A stretch of 64,000 bases of DNA from Geranomyces variabilis (Eukaryota > Chytridiomycota > Chytridiomycetes > Spizellomycetales > Powellomycetaceae), in contig JADGJP010000043.1 in the NCBI GenBank assembly GCA_027603065.1, forward strand, positions 142,594-206,593. The letters run 5' to 3'. The notes under the pieces are model-generated. The model searched no databases and had not been told where the DNA came from. It saw only the letters and a program-made list of their open reading frames with translations. Shown here in pieces: positions 12,080-25,080 of this stretch. Numbering within the stretch: position 1 is the first letter of the stretch; each line of letters opens with the position of its first letter. The translations under genes and the position numbers were made by a program.

Positions 12080-15000
12080 TTAAGCGTTCTCGGGGTGCCA
12101 GCCGGCCGTAATAGCAGGAACATTGCCAATTTGCACCCAGTACGCGTCCTGAGTGGAGGGAAAGGGATAGGGCGGGGCCATCAGTTGTTAGACATTGTGG
12201 CAATCATTCTGCACAGAAAACGCATTTTTATCAACGTACCATGCAGGGCATGTTATTTTCAACAACCCACAACATGTAGTAACCTTGAAGGGCAACCCAG
12301 GCGCTCTTCGGGGCACGCACAGTGAAAACAAAGGTGTTGGCGGGAGCGTTGGCGGCGGTGCTGGGGACCACGTTGGTAACCTTCAGGTAAACCATGTTTT
12401 GACCCATGTGATTGGCGTGCGTGATGAAACCTCCTGAGAAACCGATGCAATCATGTTAGCAAGCTCTGCAACCCCCTTCAAGTAGGTCATGCGACTTTTC
12501 ACCTGTGATGATGTTCAACTTGACGTTCGCCGGGTTGCCTGAAGGGATTACTGCAGTGACAGTGTATGACTTGTCGTATGTCCAGCTGTACGTGTTGGGG
12601 TCGAAAGTTACGGCTGAGATGGAAGGTTTGGCGCCCTTGTAGTCTTTATAGGCTGGGACGTATGCCTCGATCCGGTACTCGTCCGGCCAGATGGGGCCCT
12701 GTGAACGGGAGTGAGGAAAAGACAACAGCCGGTGAGATGAGCCCGTGATTGCGCATGCAATGTGACTGCGACACGGCAAAGTATTACAAAGTCGTTGATA
12801 TTTGAGTCGGCGTTGGGCGTGGAACCGAGAACGAAAACGCGGCCATCCGGAGAGAGCACTGCCAAGGAATGGTAGAGTCTGGCGATGGGGCTCGTAGCAA
12901 CTACGGTGAAGCGGGTTCCAGCCGGCGCCGAGGAGTTGTAGATCAAAGCTGACGTGACGGGGTTCTGGGCGGCTGCGAAACCAGACCAGCCTTTAGCCGC
13001 GCCGTTGATGATGAGCACTGTGCCGTCGGGAAGATGCACCAGGTCAGGGAACAAGCGAGGAGTGGGCTTGAAACGATGAAAAGAATGTAAATTCAGCCAA
13101 CGGACAGGACGGCGCAGCTTTTTCTTACTCAATATTTGCAATGCACTCTACCATTCTCTCCAGCGTCCAAGCGGTGTTCGGGCCCTGCTGTGGAAATCCT
13201 CTCACACAAGTGTCGACGGCCGTTGCGTTGATGTTATAGTTCGTGCTGCCACCGCAAATCATTATTTCCATTGGCAATGGCACGTTGTTTGCATCAGGTA
13301 CCACCGGGAGGGTCACCAATCCGCCCGCCAGTGGATACACTCGTTGCCCGTAAATGTCGGGGTTTGCAATAGGCACCTGGCTGGACCTGAACAGCTCGAT
13401 CAGAGTCCCGGGTGTGGTTGTCACGTCATAGTAGGCAATCCGGTTGTTGGCAAAAATGGCTAATGCACCAGGAGCTGGAATCTGACCGCCAGCCGGTACA
13501 TTGAAAACAAATGGATACAGATTGTTGCCATCGGTCTGCGATTGAGGAATGGATGTGAGGATGCGGGAGCTGAAGGTGAACTAGAAAAAGTGATTGTTCT
13601 TACATCAATCAAAAACTGCAAGGTCTGAGGAGGCCGTTGCGGGGTAGCGCCGAAAAACTCAATGCTAGGCTGATTGACTCCCGGAGGTTGGACATCGGTA
13701 GTTCCGCCAACCACAATGATGCGGCCGTCAGGCAGAACGCTAATTGTTGGGTACCATCTCGGCACTTGGAGTGAGAGCTTGGCCGCATTCTCGAACCAGT
13801 CGGTAGTACCGGGCACACCGGGGGCACCGCTCGGGGTAAAGATCCGAGCTCCCGTCAAAGCCTGTCCCGATTGAGCGTCATTGGTGTATCCCCCAAAGCT
13901 GACAACGCGGCCATCCGAAAGCAGGAACCCGCCAGAGCAAAAGATGTCGGTGACGACATGGAGTGCCCTGAAAGTGAGCGCGTTGTAGTCAAACTCGTAC
14001 ACATGAGTCGTCCCAACCTTGCCGCCGGCGAAACGCTCAATGACCAGGATCTTTCCGGTGTTCGGCAGGAGCACGGTAGCCCATGCCGCAACCGGAGCAG
14101 TGGCCATTGTGTAGAAGAATCCGGGAGTGGGCGTGGTTGCAGCCAGCGTTGTGGCCACGTCGGAGCCAGGTTGAGGGCTTCCCGGGGTGAAGCAGTAGGG
14201 TCCCGGCACACCCGCAGCCAAGGGGCTCCAGCAGCATCCTGCGGCCTGACAGGTCGCAGCCGTGGTCTGAGCGTCACCACAATTGACGCGCGTGGCCGGA
14301 GCTGGCAGCGCGAAGGAAAAAAATGTGAGTGTGGCAGCAACAGGAGGTTGTTAGTGCAACAGTTGATTTACTTTGAACACATTGGCCAGAGGGAGCGTCT
14401 GGGATCTTGTAACACCACGGCCCGGCCGTTCCCGCGGTCAGACTCCTGCAGACAGATATAGCCGTTAGCATCATGCATGTCATATGCGAAAAAAGGACGC
14501 ACAAAGCTCGTCATTACCCCCAACAACAGTTGTTAGCGACGCATTGTGCTTGAGTCATTCCGTTGAATCCACAATCAACTCTCTTTGCCGGATCTGAGGT
14601 TCTGGTCAGTACGAGCACGCCCAAGCGATGCTAGAACATATACGCGTACCTTGGGCGACGGCCGGGCATGTCGCTGGATTGGCGGTGTTGGCGACCGGTC
14701 CGAACGACGGATTGTAGCAAAATGGGCCAGGAGTGCCTGCAGGTAAGACACCCCAACAGGCGCCACTGGCGGTGCATGATGCGGCCGTGGTGTTGACATT
14801 TCCGGCATCCACCCTGTTTGGTGCATCTACTGCGCATGATCCGGCGTTGTAGCAGTAAGGACCGGCTGTCCCGGCCGGCAGCGGAACCCAGCAGCATCCA
14901 GAAGCCGCACAGGATGTGGCGGTAGTACTCGCATTCCCACAATCGACTCTCTGGGCCGCAGCTGGATGTTTAAATCCCTCTTTAGCAACGGATCCCACAT

Positions 15001-16165
15001 GATAGTTTCGAGCACCTGCATTAGGACTTACAAGTGGTCTTGCATGCAAAGTTTGGCAACGGAGTTGTGCTGAAACAGCTTGGGCCGCCGGCTGTGGGGT
15101 TCCAACAACAGTTCGAAGCCGCACACTGGGCCTGGGTGGTCCCAGCCACACCACAATCCACTCGCTTAGTTATGTCTAATGAGAGGAAACAGACATTGAG
15201 CAGACGCTCGAGAGGGGGGGGGGGCAGGGAGCGTGCTTTTTTCAATAATCGAAGTGTGCGGAAGACCACTGACCAATCTGACAAGCCGAAGCCGGGGGCG
15301 CGTCCCGTCTGGAGAGTTTTGTACCAGACACAATGTTTTGCAAGGCCGAAATTTGAGAAGGACTCAGTGGTTTGTTGGCGTTGGGGTCCGCCTTTTTGTC
15401 GGGCCTAGGAATAGTGTGCGCGTGCTTGCTCTTTTGCTTTGGAGGCACATAGCAGCTGTCGAAAAAAAGATAGATAAATAATTTAAACACACAGGACGAG
15501 CATTGGTTAAGCAAAGGCCGCAAAGGTATAGATGGTTTCAGGTCATGAGAAGGAAGGAACCAACCTTGGTCCCGCCTTGGCAGGAGACCAGCAACAGCGC
15601 GCAGCAATGCAGTCGTCTATGGTCATATCCTCATTGCCACACCGCATGCGATGTTTGGCGCCTGCGGCTGGAACAGGACACGCTGAAATGGGATACAAGT
15701 GTTCTGCGGAAACCTCAGCTTGCTTGACTTTGTATGGGTCTGGCTTAAAGTCCTTCAAAACTTTATCCGTGGATTTGGCGGAACTGATGACTCCACGCAA
15801 ATTTCTGCTGACAAGGCCGTCCTTTGTGCCAGCCAGTCCGCCCAAGCCAACTTTCTCGAGAGAAAGAGGCCCAAAGACGAATAGGGATGCGAGTGCAGCT
15901 ACCGCGATCAAGCTAATTGCTCCCACGCCAAATCGGCTCTCGCGTCGGGCGGGCCGAGGAGGAAGGGTACCAGAGCTGTATGCGCAGCACCGGGAAGCGA
16001 AAAAGAGACGTAAGATTCGTTGCACACAGTTAGATGAGAGATGAGCGTCGGCGAGATGAAAGCCAAGTGTTTTTTTGTGGCGCTGCTGCGCACGCACCTG
16101 CCATCGGCGGCCGAGGCGCCAGTAGCCTTTCCAGGGCGCTTGCGTACGGATGCAGCGTCGCTCAT
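12080..16165 (-). CDS. Membrane-anchored glyoxal oxidase with six P-type trefoil domains
   Basis: Thirteen exons: 16165-16098, 15975-15565, 15455-15274, 15175-15032, 14961-14650, 14593-14518, 14445-14372, 14301-13604, 13535-13152, 13066-12788, 12698-12503, 12433-12240, 12148-12080; 1028 aa. A short basic N-terminus precedes one membrane span (AISLIAVAALASLFVFGPL), so it is a type II protein. Six trefoil units follow, each of the form RVDCG-x8-C-x4-CCW; unit 4 lacks two Cys. The catalytic part is glyoxal/galactose oxidase: DIFCSGGFLLSDGR gives the Cys, VPRWYPTISVLPDGR the cross-linked Tyr, ARLYHSLAVLSPDGR the Tyr-His pair, and GGFITHANHMGQ the last copper His, with the DUF1929-type C-terminal Ig domain. 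Known glyoxal oxidases turn aldehydes and oxygen into acids and hydrogen peroxide. Trefoils bind carbohydrate in other proteins, so wall or mucin anchoring of the oxidase is a reasonable inference. Confidence 0.92.
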
Positions 16166-16550
16166 ATCCGAGACGGAGAGGGGAGTTGCGGAATTGGGCG
16201 GTTTTGCACGGACAGTAAGTGTTGCGAAACGAACTCTTGCGGAGGGTTTCGAGGGTGTAGCGAGGGTGGTAGGTCCCCACCGCCTTTTAAATATACGAAG
16301 AAGAAGCCACGATCTGCCTTCCCCGTTCGCTGGCGGGGTTAATTGCCAGGGGGCGGGCGAGCGGGCATACACGTACGTAATCAACACGCGTTCTTCAACT
16401 TTGAATAGGAAACAAAGAAAGCTGTCGGGGCCTGCGATCCTGAGGCGATTATTTATCGAGTGCCTGCCTGCCGTTGTGCCTCTCTCTCTCTCTCTCTCTC
16501 TCTCCTTCCTCTGTTGCCATCTGGTTGCCGTACTACTGCCGGCTGCCAAA
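16166..16550. promoter_or_regulatory. Bidirectional promoter between glyoxal oxidase and alpha-glucan synthase
   Basis: Only 385 bp separate the two outward-facing start codons. A TATA-like TATATTTAAAAGG lies on the minus strand at 16283-16295, about 120 bp before the oxidase start. A (TC)n tract at 16481-16504 lies just before the synthase ATG, typical of pyrimidine-rich fungal leaders. Confidence 0.55.
16481..16504 (+). repeat. (TC)n tract upstream of alpha-glucan synthase
   Basis: An uninterrupted TC dinucleotide run ends about 45 bp before the ATG at 16551. Confidence 0.85.
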
Positions 16551-19500
16551 ATGAGGGGACAACTCAACAGGCTGCTCGTCACCTTCGCATTCGCGCAGCA
16601 CTTGTTGCAAATTGCAGGCGTCCTTGCCGCGCCCTGGACGGCCGCAAACTCGCCGAGAAACCTAAACCAAAACCAAGCAGGCACTACAGATCCGCTTCAG
16701 TACAGCGGCAAGTGGGAGGGCCACTCATTCAACCCGTCGCCCGACAACTGGCGCGCGGTCCCCTTCTACTCGCTGCTTCTCGACCGCTTTGCCGACGGGG
16801 ATCCGACAAACAACGACGCGTCGGGGACCCCTTTCGAGACTGACCCACTCGAGACTACCTTTCGACACGGCGGCGATGCCCAAGGGATCATTGATCGCAT
16901 TCCCTATCTCAGCGCACTCGGCGCTAAAGGCGTCTACATCGCCGGCACAATCTTCGAAAATTTGCCTTGGGATTCCCATGGTTACAATGCATTGGACTTT
17001 ACCCTCGTGGACGCGCACGGAGGCACCATCGACCAATGGCGTGCACTCTCTGATGCTCTGCATTCCCGCGGAATGTATCTCATGCTAGATGTTACCGTTG
17101 GAACGCTGGGCGACCTGATATACTCAGAAGGGTAAAAATGCAAACAAAAGAAAAAAAAAGTCAAAACCTTACCATATCTAATAATGTTCATAACCCCGGT
17201 ATCCCTTTGACGCGTAGATACCTCAACAAATCCGCGCCGTTCAACCTGAAAGGGTACCGCTCGTTTTACAAGAATCCTCTGCTCACTTACGCCGACTTTC
17301 ATGTATGGAGTGAGGCCGATTTGTGTTTTGGCGGAAAATCTCTCCCGGCTGTCGGTTTGACTTTTTGATTTTTTTTCTCAATCGCAGATTGACAACACCT
17401 GGAACGCAACTTGCGAGCTGCCTCGCTTTTGGGGTGAAGATGGCTTGCCGCTGGTCGTTGAACATCAGGGCTGCTACAACAGTGACTTTGATCAGTTCGG
17501 CTCAGTCGAGGCCTTTGGAGTGCATCCGCCCTGGCAGCGGCAGCTGGCGAAGTTCAACGACGTGCAAGATCGCCTGCGTGACTGGTCAGACCCCGTTGCT
17601 GAAAAAAGCATCAAATTTGCATGTCTGTTGATCCAACAAGTGGACATTGATGCCCTGCGAATTGACAAGGCGACGCAAATGTCGCTAGACTTCGTCGCAA
17701 AGTTTGGAAAAGCCATGCGCGCGTGCGCTGCAGAGGTTGGAAAAGCAAACTTTTTCATCACTGGCGAGGTAACTGGCGGCGGAGATTTCGGCGCTGTATT
17801 TGTGGGACGGGGCCGCCAGCCCGACCAGAGACCTTCTTCCATGTCAAACGCCGTGACCGCCACGGGGTCGGAAAGCTACTATATCCGGGATGTGGCTTCA
17901 AATGCCTTAGATTCTGTCGCTTACCATTACTCGTAAGGCTATTCCATATTCGCAAGTGCCGCCTGTTCCGATATCGCTATTAACCACCGCCGTGCATTTG
18001 CAACAGCATCTACCGCGCCCTTACGCGGCTTTTGGGAATGCAAGGCAATCTCGAAGTTGCTTACGACTTGGATACGGACTTTGTCACAGCGTGGAATCAA
18101 ATGGTTACCGCGGACGACATGCTCAACCCATCCACAAAGCAATTTGATCCTCGTCATATGTACGGAATGACAAACCACGACATTTTCCGGTGGCCTAGCC
18201 TGGTCAACGGTGTTGAGAGGCTTCACCTCGGCTTGTTTGTCACCAATCTGTTGCTGCCCGGGATTCCCTTGGTGAGCGGTCTTAGTGCGATGGGAGGCCG
18301 CGGTTCTATCCACCACGATATACGCTGACTACCATTCGTGACACAATCAGGTCTACTATGGCGAGGAGCAGCAGCTGTATCTTCTAGACACATATTCCTC
18401 GAACTACCTGTATGGCAGACAGCCCATGACCTCGAACCTGGCCTGGCAAATGCATGGCTGTTTCCAGGGAACGTCAGATCAGTATCCTCACATGCCTTGG
18501 GGCAAAGTTCGAGATGGGTGCAATGACGATAAAGTTTCGCTCGATCATTCCGACGTCACCAATCCCAGCTTCCTTTATGTCGCTCGCCTTTTCGCTTTAC
18601 GCGCTGCCTATCCGGTCCTTCAGGACGGTATGAGCCTTGTAAGCCTTGGGACTTGGACGCAACCTGTGGTTCTGGAAGGAAATAGCGGCGTGCCGACAAA
18701 CTACGGCGTGTGGTCTACTGTTCGAGGTGCCCTTCCTGGGCAACCAAACGCTGCCAAGGTTGCTGACAAGAGGGCGTGGTTCCTATACAGTAACCAGGGG
18801 CAGTCCGTGACTGTCACCCAGCCGTGCGACGGCCAGAACGCAATACTCGCTCCGTACGCCGCCGGCACTTCGGTGACAAACTTGATGTATCCTTATGAGA
18901 CATACGTCCTCGGCGCGTCAACTACCGCATTGAACCCTGGAGACCCACTCACCATGGCGGGGTGCCTTCCTTCGCTGACATTGAGACCTTGGGGCATGCG
19001 CCTTTACGTGCCCACTGCCGACGTCGTACCTCTGGCGCCAACATTGGTCACGGCGTCTCCTGGACATGACGAGCGCATCAAATCGACCGGCGCGAGTTTT
19101 GACCTGTCACTTTCGCTTCATTTCTCGGAGGAAATGGACTGTGGCTCTGTAACGGCTGATCTCGCTGTTTCAGTCAATGTGCCGGGGGCTTCTGCTCCAA
19201 CCGTCGACCCATTCTCCGTCGTTTGCCAAGTTCTGCCCGCTCAACCTGACCCAGACTGGGCCGGCGTTCCAGTTGCTACATGGTCATGGAGTGCCAAAGT
19301 GAGGTCGGCGCCCGATGGTCACTACCAACTGACGCTAGGCGGGAAGGCCACAGCGACAGCCTCGAAACTCGCGATGAACGTAGGTGTTTCGCCCGAAGGC
19401 AAGACGTCATCACTGCGACTGCTACTACAACGCTCACAAATTTTTTTTGCAGAGGGTCATAAATCATTCGTTCCGCGTTGGCTCTGCGAAAAACCCGTAC

Positions 19501-22500
19501 GTGTTTCCACAAACGAACACATTGAGCACGACCCTGTTGCAGGTAGACCGCAACGGAGTTCCCTTCCTGTCCCATTCTGCTGTCGGAGCCGACTCCTTCC
19601 GGTACTCAACAGACTTTGGACGGACGTGGTCATCATGGCAAAGCTATTCGGCTACCCCGCAACAGCTGCCGAAAAACACAGCATCTGTTGTCGTCAATGT
19701 GAGTAGACTAAAAATGGGCGCGCAATTATCGTTGATGTTATCAAACTAATCGGTAATTCTTCATCAGTATTGGAGCCGTTGGTCTGGATCGGCTGCTCAC
19801 GTAGTTCATGGCAGCTTGGCGTCCGCGTCCCCCCGGAATTTCGGCGCCCTGCAACTGTCCGGCGAGTTCAATTCCTGGGGTACCGATGGTGGCATTGCCA
19901 ATCAAATGGATCTGGATTCAAACTCGACATGGGAGCTTCCTGTCTCTTATTTCTGGCCGTCCGCTCTTCAAGTCACTTCGCATAACGACGATTCCTTCTT
20001 GTATGGCGATTTAGACCAAGACGGCGTCTTGGATCGGATTTCACCCGGAAATCAAGGTACGATAGTACTGCAAATCTGACCACGCAACCGTAGATAATAC
20101 TAATATTTATGTGTTAAATCAGCGCCAAATGCTGTCAACTTCTCCGCCCCTCCGGCGCCGTATTTAACGTGGAAAGTGCGGATTAGTGACAGTTCCCGGC
20201 GCTACTGGGTGACGCCTGTTGGCTCCTACAGCACTGGCGCAGTCCTCCTTGGCGTTTTGGCCCTAGGACCAGTCATTCTCGCCTACATTGGCGTGACGGC
20301 GTTCCGTTTCCAGCGATACAAGGTCCGGTTTAACCAGGTCGGCCGAGAACGCGACTCGTTTTTCCAAAAAGCTGTCAAGAAAGCAGGGTCGCGCGAGGAC
20401 ATGCTCGTTGTCGATTCGAGCATTTTAGTGCCCTCTTTGAATTTGGTGCGAAACGCTAGCTCGAGTACGCTTTCATCGCTGGACACAGGTCCACGAACAC
20501 GAGGTCTTGGTACCGATGCGGCATCGGCGTCTGCCGAGGACGCAGTTGTTCTGAGTCAGCCAAATGCTGGAAGGTTAAAGATTCTCATGGCCACCATGGA
20601 ATATGATATTCCAGTGTGGAAAATCAAGGTAAGAAGGAACCGTTTGAGGCTTTCCCTTCCAACAAAAAATGTCTCAAAGGTTGCATAGGTCCGAATTGGA
20701 GGGCTTGGCGTCGTCGCCAATCTGATGGCGCAAAGAATGACAGACAAGTAAGGCGTTGTCGGCGCAATTTATCATCTCACGTTTAGAACTAATCGGGTTT
20801 TCTTAACAGTGACATTGTCTGGGTGATTCCCAAAGTGAAGGACGTGGACTATCCGGAAGCCGAGCACTCCGAGTCGATCCATGTCACAATCCTTGGGCGT
20901 GTTTTCGAGGTCGATGTCGATGTTTTACAGCAAAACCATGTGAAATTTGTCTTGCTGGATGCCGGGGTTTTCAGAGGTCGTACAACCAAGGAACCCTATC
21001 CTCCTCGTATGGATGACCTTGAATCGGCAGTCTACTACTCCGCGTGGTAAGAAGCATAGAGTGGGATGATCTGCTGAGGTTTTGGACTGCTCATGACGCA
21101 TACGGCTCTATAGGAATCAGTGCATTGCTGAAGTCATTCGTCGCGAGAATGTTGATCTGTATCACATCAACGACTATCATGGGGCAGTTGCGCCGCTGTA
21201 CCTGCTGCCGCGCACGATACCCGTTGTGCTGGTGCTGCACAACGCGGAATTTCAAGGGCTTTGGCCAATGCGAAATGGAAAAGAGGATCACCAGGTTTGC
21301 TCAGCTTTCGATATACCCAAACACGTGGCCAGGCAGTATATCAAGTACGGCACGACATTCAACATGTTGCACGCCGCTGCTTCGTACATACGGCTCCATC
21401 AACGAGGCGTTGGAGTTGTCGGTGTCTCTGATCGCTATGGTGGCCGCTCATGGGCGCGCTACCCGGTCCTTTGGGGTTTGCCTGTTGTTCACGGACTCGC
21501 AAATCCCAATCCGTCAGACATTGGGGAAACCGCGATCTTCCGTGAGCAAGACGCCGTCGAAGATGCTGCGGGGCGCGCAGCGCGTAAGCTGGAAGCGCAA
21601 GCCTGGGCTGGTCTTACTCAGGATGCCACGGCCGATTTGATTGTCTTTGTGGGGCGTTGGAGCAAGCAGAAGGGCTTAGACCTCATTGCTGATCTACTAC
21701 CGAGCGTGCTATCGCAATATCCAAAGGCGCAAGTCATTGCTGTCGGGCCCATCATCGATGCGCATGGCCACTTGGCTTCCATCAAGCTTGCAAGACTCAT
21801 GGACCTGTTTCCCGGGCGGGTTTACTCCAAGCCTGAGTTTACGATGGTGCCTAAGTCTGTGTTTGAGTCATGCGACTTTGTGTTTATCCCATCTCGGGAT
21901 GAGCCTTTTGGGTAAGAAACCGTTGTAGTGCATTTCATATGGAAGTAAGTTTCCACATCTGACAGCTTTTGTTGCCCATTTGAATTGCAGATTGGTGGCT
22001 GTAGAATTTGGACGGTATGGAGCGCTTGGCATTGGCTCTTTCGTGGGCGGCTTGGGGTCCATGCCCGGCTGGTGGTTCCCCATCGAGTCGTCCGAAACTA
22101 CGCATCTGCTCAATCAATTCAAGAAAAGTATCAGAGCGGCCCTAGATTGCCCGCCTGACAAGCGCGCGAAACTGCGTCAAGCCGCACGGCAGCAGCGGTT
22201 CCCAGTCGAGGAATGGCTGCAAAAGATGAACTTGCTGTATCGAAACGCTCTGAGGGCCGTGATTACGGCGAAAAAGCTTAAAAGCTCCGCTGTTCCGACT
22301 ATTGAGCCTTCCGCAGAGGCTGGTCCAAACGTCGGCCAGGAAGCTCCTGCTGAGTCCCAGGGTGATCTGGCGCCTGATCCGGAGGGCATAGAACAGGTTA
22401 ACAGAGTGATGGATGGCAATCCTTCGCACAGTCCGGCGGTCGCTGAGCAAAGGCAGACCGTCAACTTTACTCTTGGTAGCGACGACGACAGTATCACTAC

Positions 22501-24505
22501 TGCAGACAGCCCCTCAGAGAACTCAATCACGTTGGCAACCAACCCTAACGTCCAACATTCGGATCCAGCGGAGGAAGCAGCGCGCGAGGCCACCGCCGAG
22601 GAACAGGCCAACAGTTTGTCGACGCGATACCAACTACGGGCATCCTTTATGCCACTCCCGACGGCGATGAAGCGCGTAAGCAGTTCCGCAATGTTAAACG
22701 TGCAGGCCATTCAGGCGTACAAGGACTTTGTGACTACCGAAGCAGCAGTCGACTTTGAAGGTCAAAAGGACGAAGTGGCGACTGAGTACGAAACACGAAT
22801 CAAAGCCTTGGATGTCAAAGCGCTGCAGAAGTCGCAGTTGATCGACGAATATATCACGAAACGCGAGCAAGCCTTCCACAGGCAAGCCAAGAAAGCCACA
22901 CAGCGTCCTGCTTCTTTGAATACGCAGGACCCGGCTGCACTGGAAGCGTCTCCGCCCACGGCCTCCCAAATGACGGCATCCGTTTACGCCAGTCAAACGG
23001 GTGACATTCCTGCGCCGCTGACTCGTGCGGCGCGACTTCTGCGCCGCCAAATCGGGGGCTGGTACTTGTATTCGATTTTGTTTGCCCTCGGTCAACTCCT
23101 CTCTGCGACCGCGTTTCAACTGGTTTTGTTCTCGCACCGTGCATCTGCGGAGGACAATATGGTGTACTCGGTCAGCACTTGCTTCATCATTGGGACGCTT
23201 TGTTGGTGGCTCTTGTACACCACTTGTTCAGCAAGGACCGTCCTGGCGCTGCCATTCGCGGTTTACGCGCTGGCCCTTATAGCCGTTGGCATCCCGCGGT
23301 TCTTTGATCAAGACGGCCGCGACTGGAGCTTATTGAATAACATTGCCATGTGGATTTACGCGTTTGCGTCTGGATCGGGATCGTTCTACTTTGCGCTCAA
23401 CTTTGGCGAAGAGGCGGGCTCGTCAACGCGGGTGTGGATCATGCGCGCCTCGTTTGTCGACGGGCTCAGACTTCTTTGGATCTCGCTGCTTTACTATTGG
23501 GCTTACACGATCACCCGCGTCGTGCCACGCGGCACAGTTGTCTCTAACGTGCCATTGGCGATAGTGCTCATCTGCTGGATTGGAGCCGCAGTACTGTTTG
23601 CCATCGCGACTATCCTGTTCACTTCCTTGCCGTCGTACTACACAACGCGGTCGCCTTCAATTCCCAACTTTGTCAACTTTCTTTTGAGAAGGTACATGTT
23701 TTTAAGAAGCAGCCATTTTAACGAATTTGACCAAAGCAACTAATGCTTCACCCTCTACGTCCTATACAACTCCAGGAAAGTGGTGCAATGGTGGCTCATT
23801 TCGGAAGTGTTCCGGAACTTTTGGCTCTCACCCAGTTATGGCCGCAATTGGATCTACCTATGGAGGGCGCCGCTGCCCGACTGGGGCACTTTTGTTATGA
23901 TCTTTGGGTTCTTTGTCCTGGTGTGGTGGGCAGTGATGATGCTGATGTACAAGAACAGCGGCGTTCATTCGTGGTATTTGCCGATTTTGGGATGCGCGTT
24001 GGGCGCACCTCGCTGGGCGCAGATGATATGGGCCATGAGCGGCGTAGCCTGGGCCGTTCCCTTCTTCGGTGCGGCGGGACCTTGGATTGGAGTTGGCGTT
24101 TGGCTGTGGCTCGGTGTCTTGGACGCGGTGCAGATGACTGGCATGGGCATGATTTTGCTCCAGACGCTGACGCGGGTTCACGTTTTGGCCACGGTACGTT
24201 TGTCGGCGATTCTCTAATCGTTGTCTGTTTTTCTTTTTTTTGATCTCTTACTTTCCCAATTTGTTTGTCATTATTAGTTGGTGATTGCGCAGGTCCTGGG
24301 CGCTGGCGTTGTTATGCTGTCCAAGGGCGTGGCGCCGAACCGCGTCTCGCCCTCTCCGGTATTTCCAGACTTTGCAACGTGGGACTGGAAGGCCGGAGCT
24401 GGACCACTTGCGTCGTGGGAATTTTGGGTTTGTCTGGTGATGCAGATCGCTATTCCGGTGGGAATGATTGTGTTTTTCAGAAACGAGCAGTTGACTAAGG
24501 CTTGA
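16551..24505 (+). CDS. ags1: Cell-wall alpha-1,3-glucan synthase
   Basis: Fourteen exons: 16551-17131, 17218-17302, 17388-17932, 18007-18271, 18351-19379, 19453-19698, 19768-20056, 20123-20628, 20689-20747, 20810-21046, 21114-21911, 21991-23691, 23776-24193, 24278-24505; 2328 aa, close to the usual ~2400. It has the full family architecture. A signal peptide (to about 26) leads into an extracellular GH13 amylase-like domain, with DALRIDKATQ and FFITGEVTGG carrying the nucleophile and acid, and MTNHD. A single span at about 1050-1072 (AVLLGVLALGPVILAYIGV) follows. The cytosolic GT5 starch-synthase-like domain opens with VRIGGLGVVANLM near 1182 and includes HNAEFQGLWP and FIPSRDEPFG. A multi-span C-terminus runs from about 1900. 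The known role is polymerisation, export and processing of alpha-1,3-glucan at the plasma membrane. All motifs and the frame are intact, so it looks functional. Confidence 0.97.
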
Positions 24506-25080
24506 GAGGAAATATAAAATGAATGGGGCCTAGAGTTTTGCTTGTTCTTGTTTCCGCGCATATTTAAAAAAGCGCCATAAAAGTGATATCGGGAGCAAAT
24601 GTACTGGGGAAAATATGGTTTCCTGCTGCACAATGCAACGATGCATATCGAGTTGGCAGCTGCCAGCCGGCATGCCCGCACGTGCGGGCGTGTGAGTCAG
24701 CACCCATATCAAATAAGGTTTTAGGGCACACAAGCATTTAAGGTTTTTCAGACCTTGTGTTTTCTTTTCTTTTCCGACAGACAGACAGCCAAGCACCGCA
24801 TCGCAGCAGCGCACGTTGTTGGGCAGCTCGAGTTACTCAGGATATTACTCGACAGACAGTCGTCACGGGCGCTCGCTCCTTCCCCGTTCCCAAACACTTT
24901 CCCTCGCATCCATCTCTCTTGCCTTTTCGTCACGGCTCGCCTCCCATGCACGCACGCACGTGCGGCCGACCGACCGCCTACTTAACACCCCGCTCGCAGC
25001 CTGGCGTTTCCCGCGAGTCTTTCGCCAGAGCACCCTCTCATCCCTCATACCGCTCGCACTCTCCATCGCTTGCTCGCAGC
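24506..25080. other. Intergenic, promoter of the transporter gene
   Basis: No gene is seen. The right half is rich in CT and CCGC leader-like sequence. The reading frame is open upstream of 25081 but its residues are Arg/Ser/Pro-rich, without family character. Confidence 0.45.

Noticed and set aside
13130-13152. Donor GTAAGAA at 13128 for exon 9 of the glyoxal oxidase
   Set aside because: It breaks phase with the next exon. The donor after AGAATG at 13152 gives LERMPTPRLFPD, the conserved family motif.
13581-13603. A 23-nt intron in the glyoxal oxidase gene (GTAAGA...CTAG)
   Set aside because: A normal 68-nt intron (13536-13603) with a CGCAG acceptor keeps the frame and joins LQFLID to TDGNNLYPF, as in the family.
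24757-25080. N-terminal extension of the transporter by 108 codons
   Set aside because: The extension is Arg/Ser/Pro-rich, resembles translated CT-rich leader, and the downstream ATG at 25081 gives a normal transporter N-terminus.
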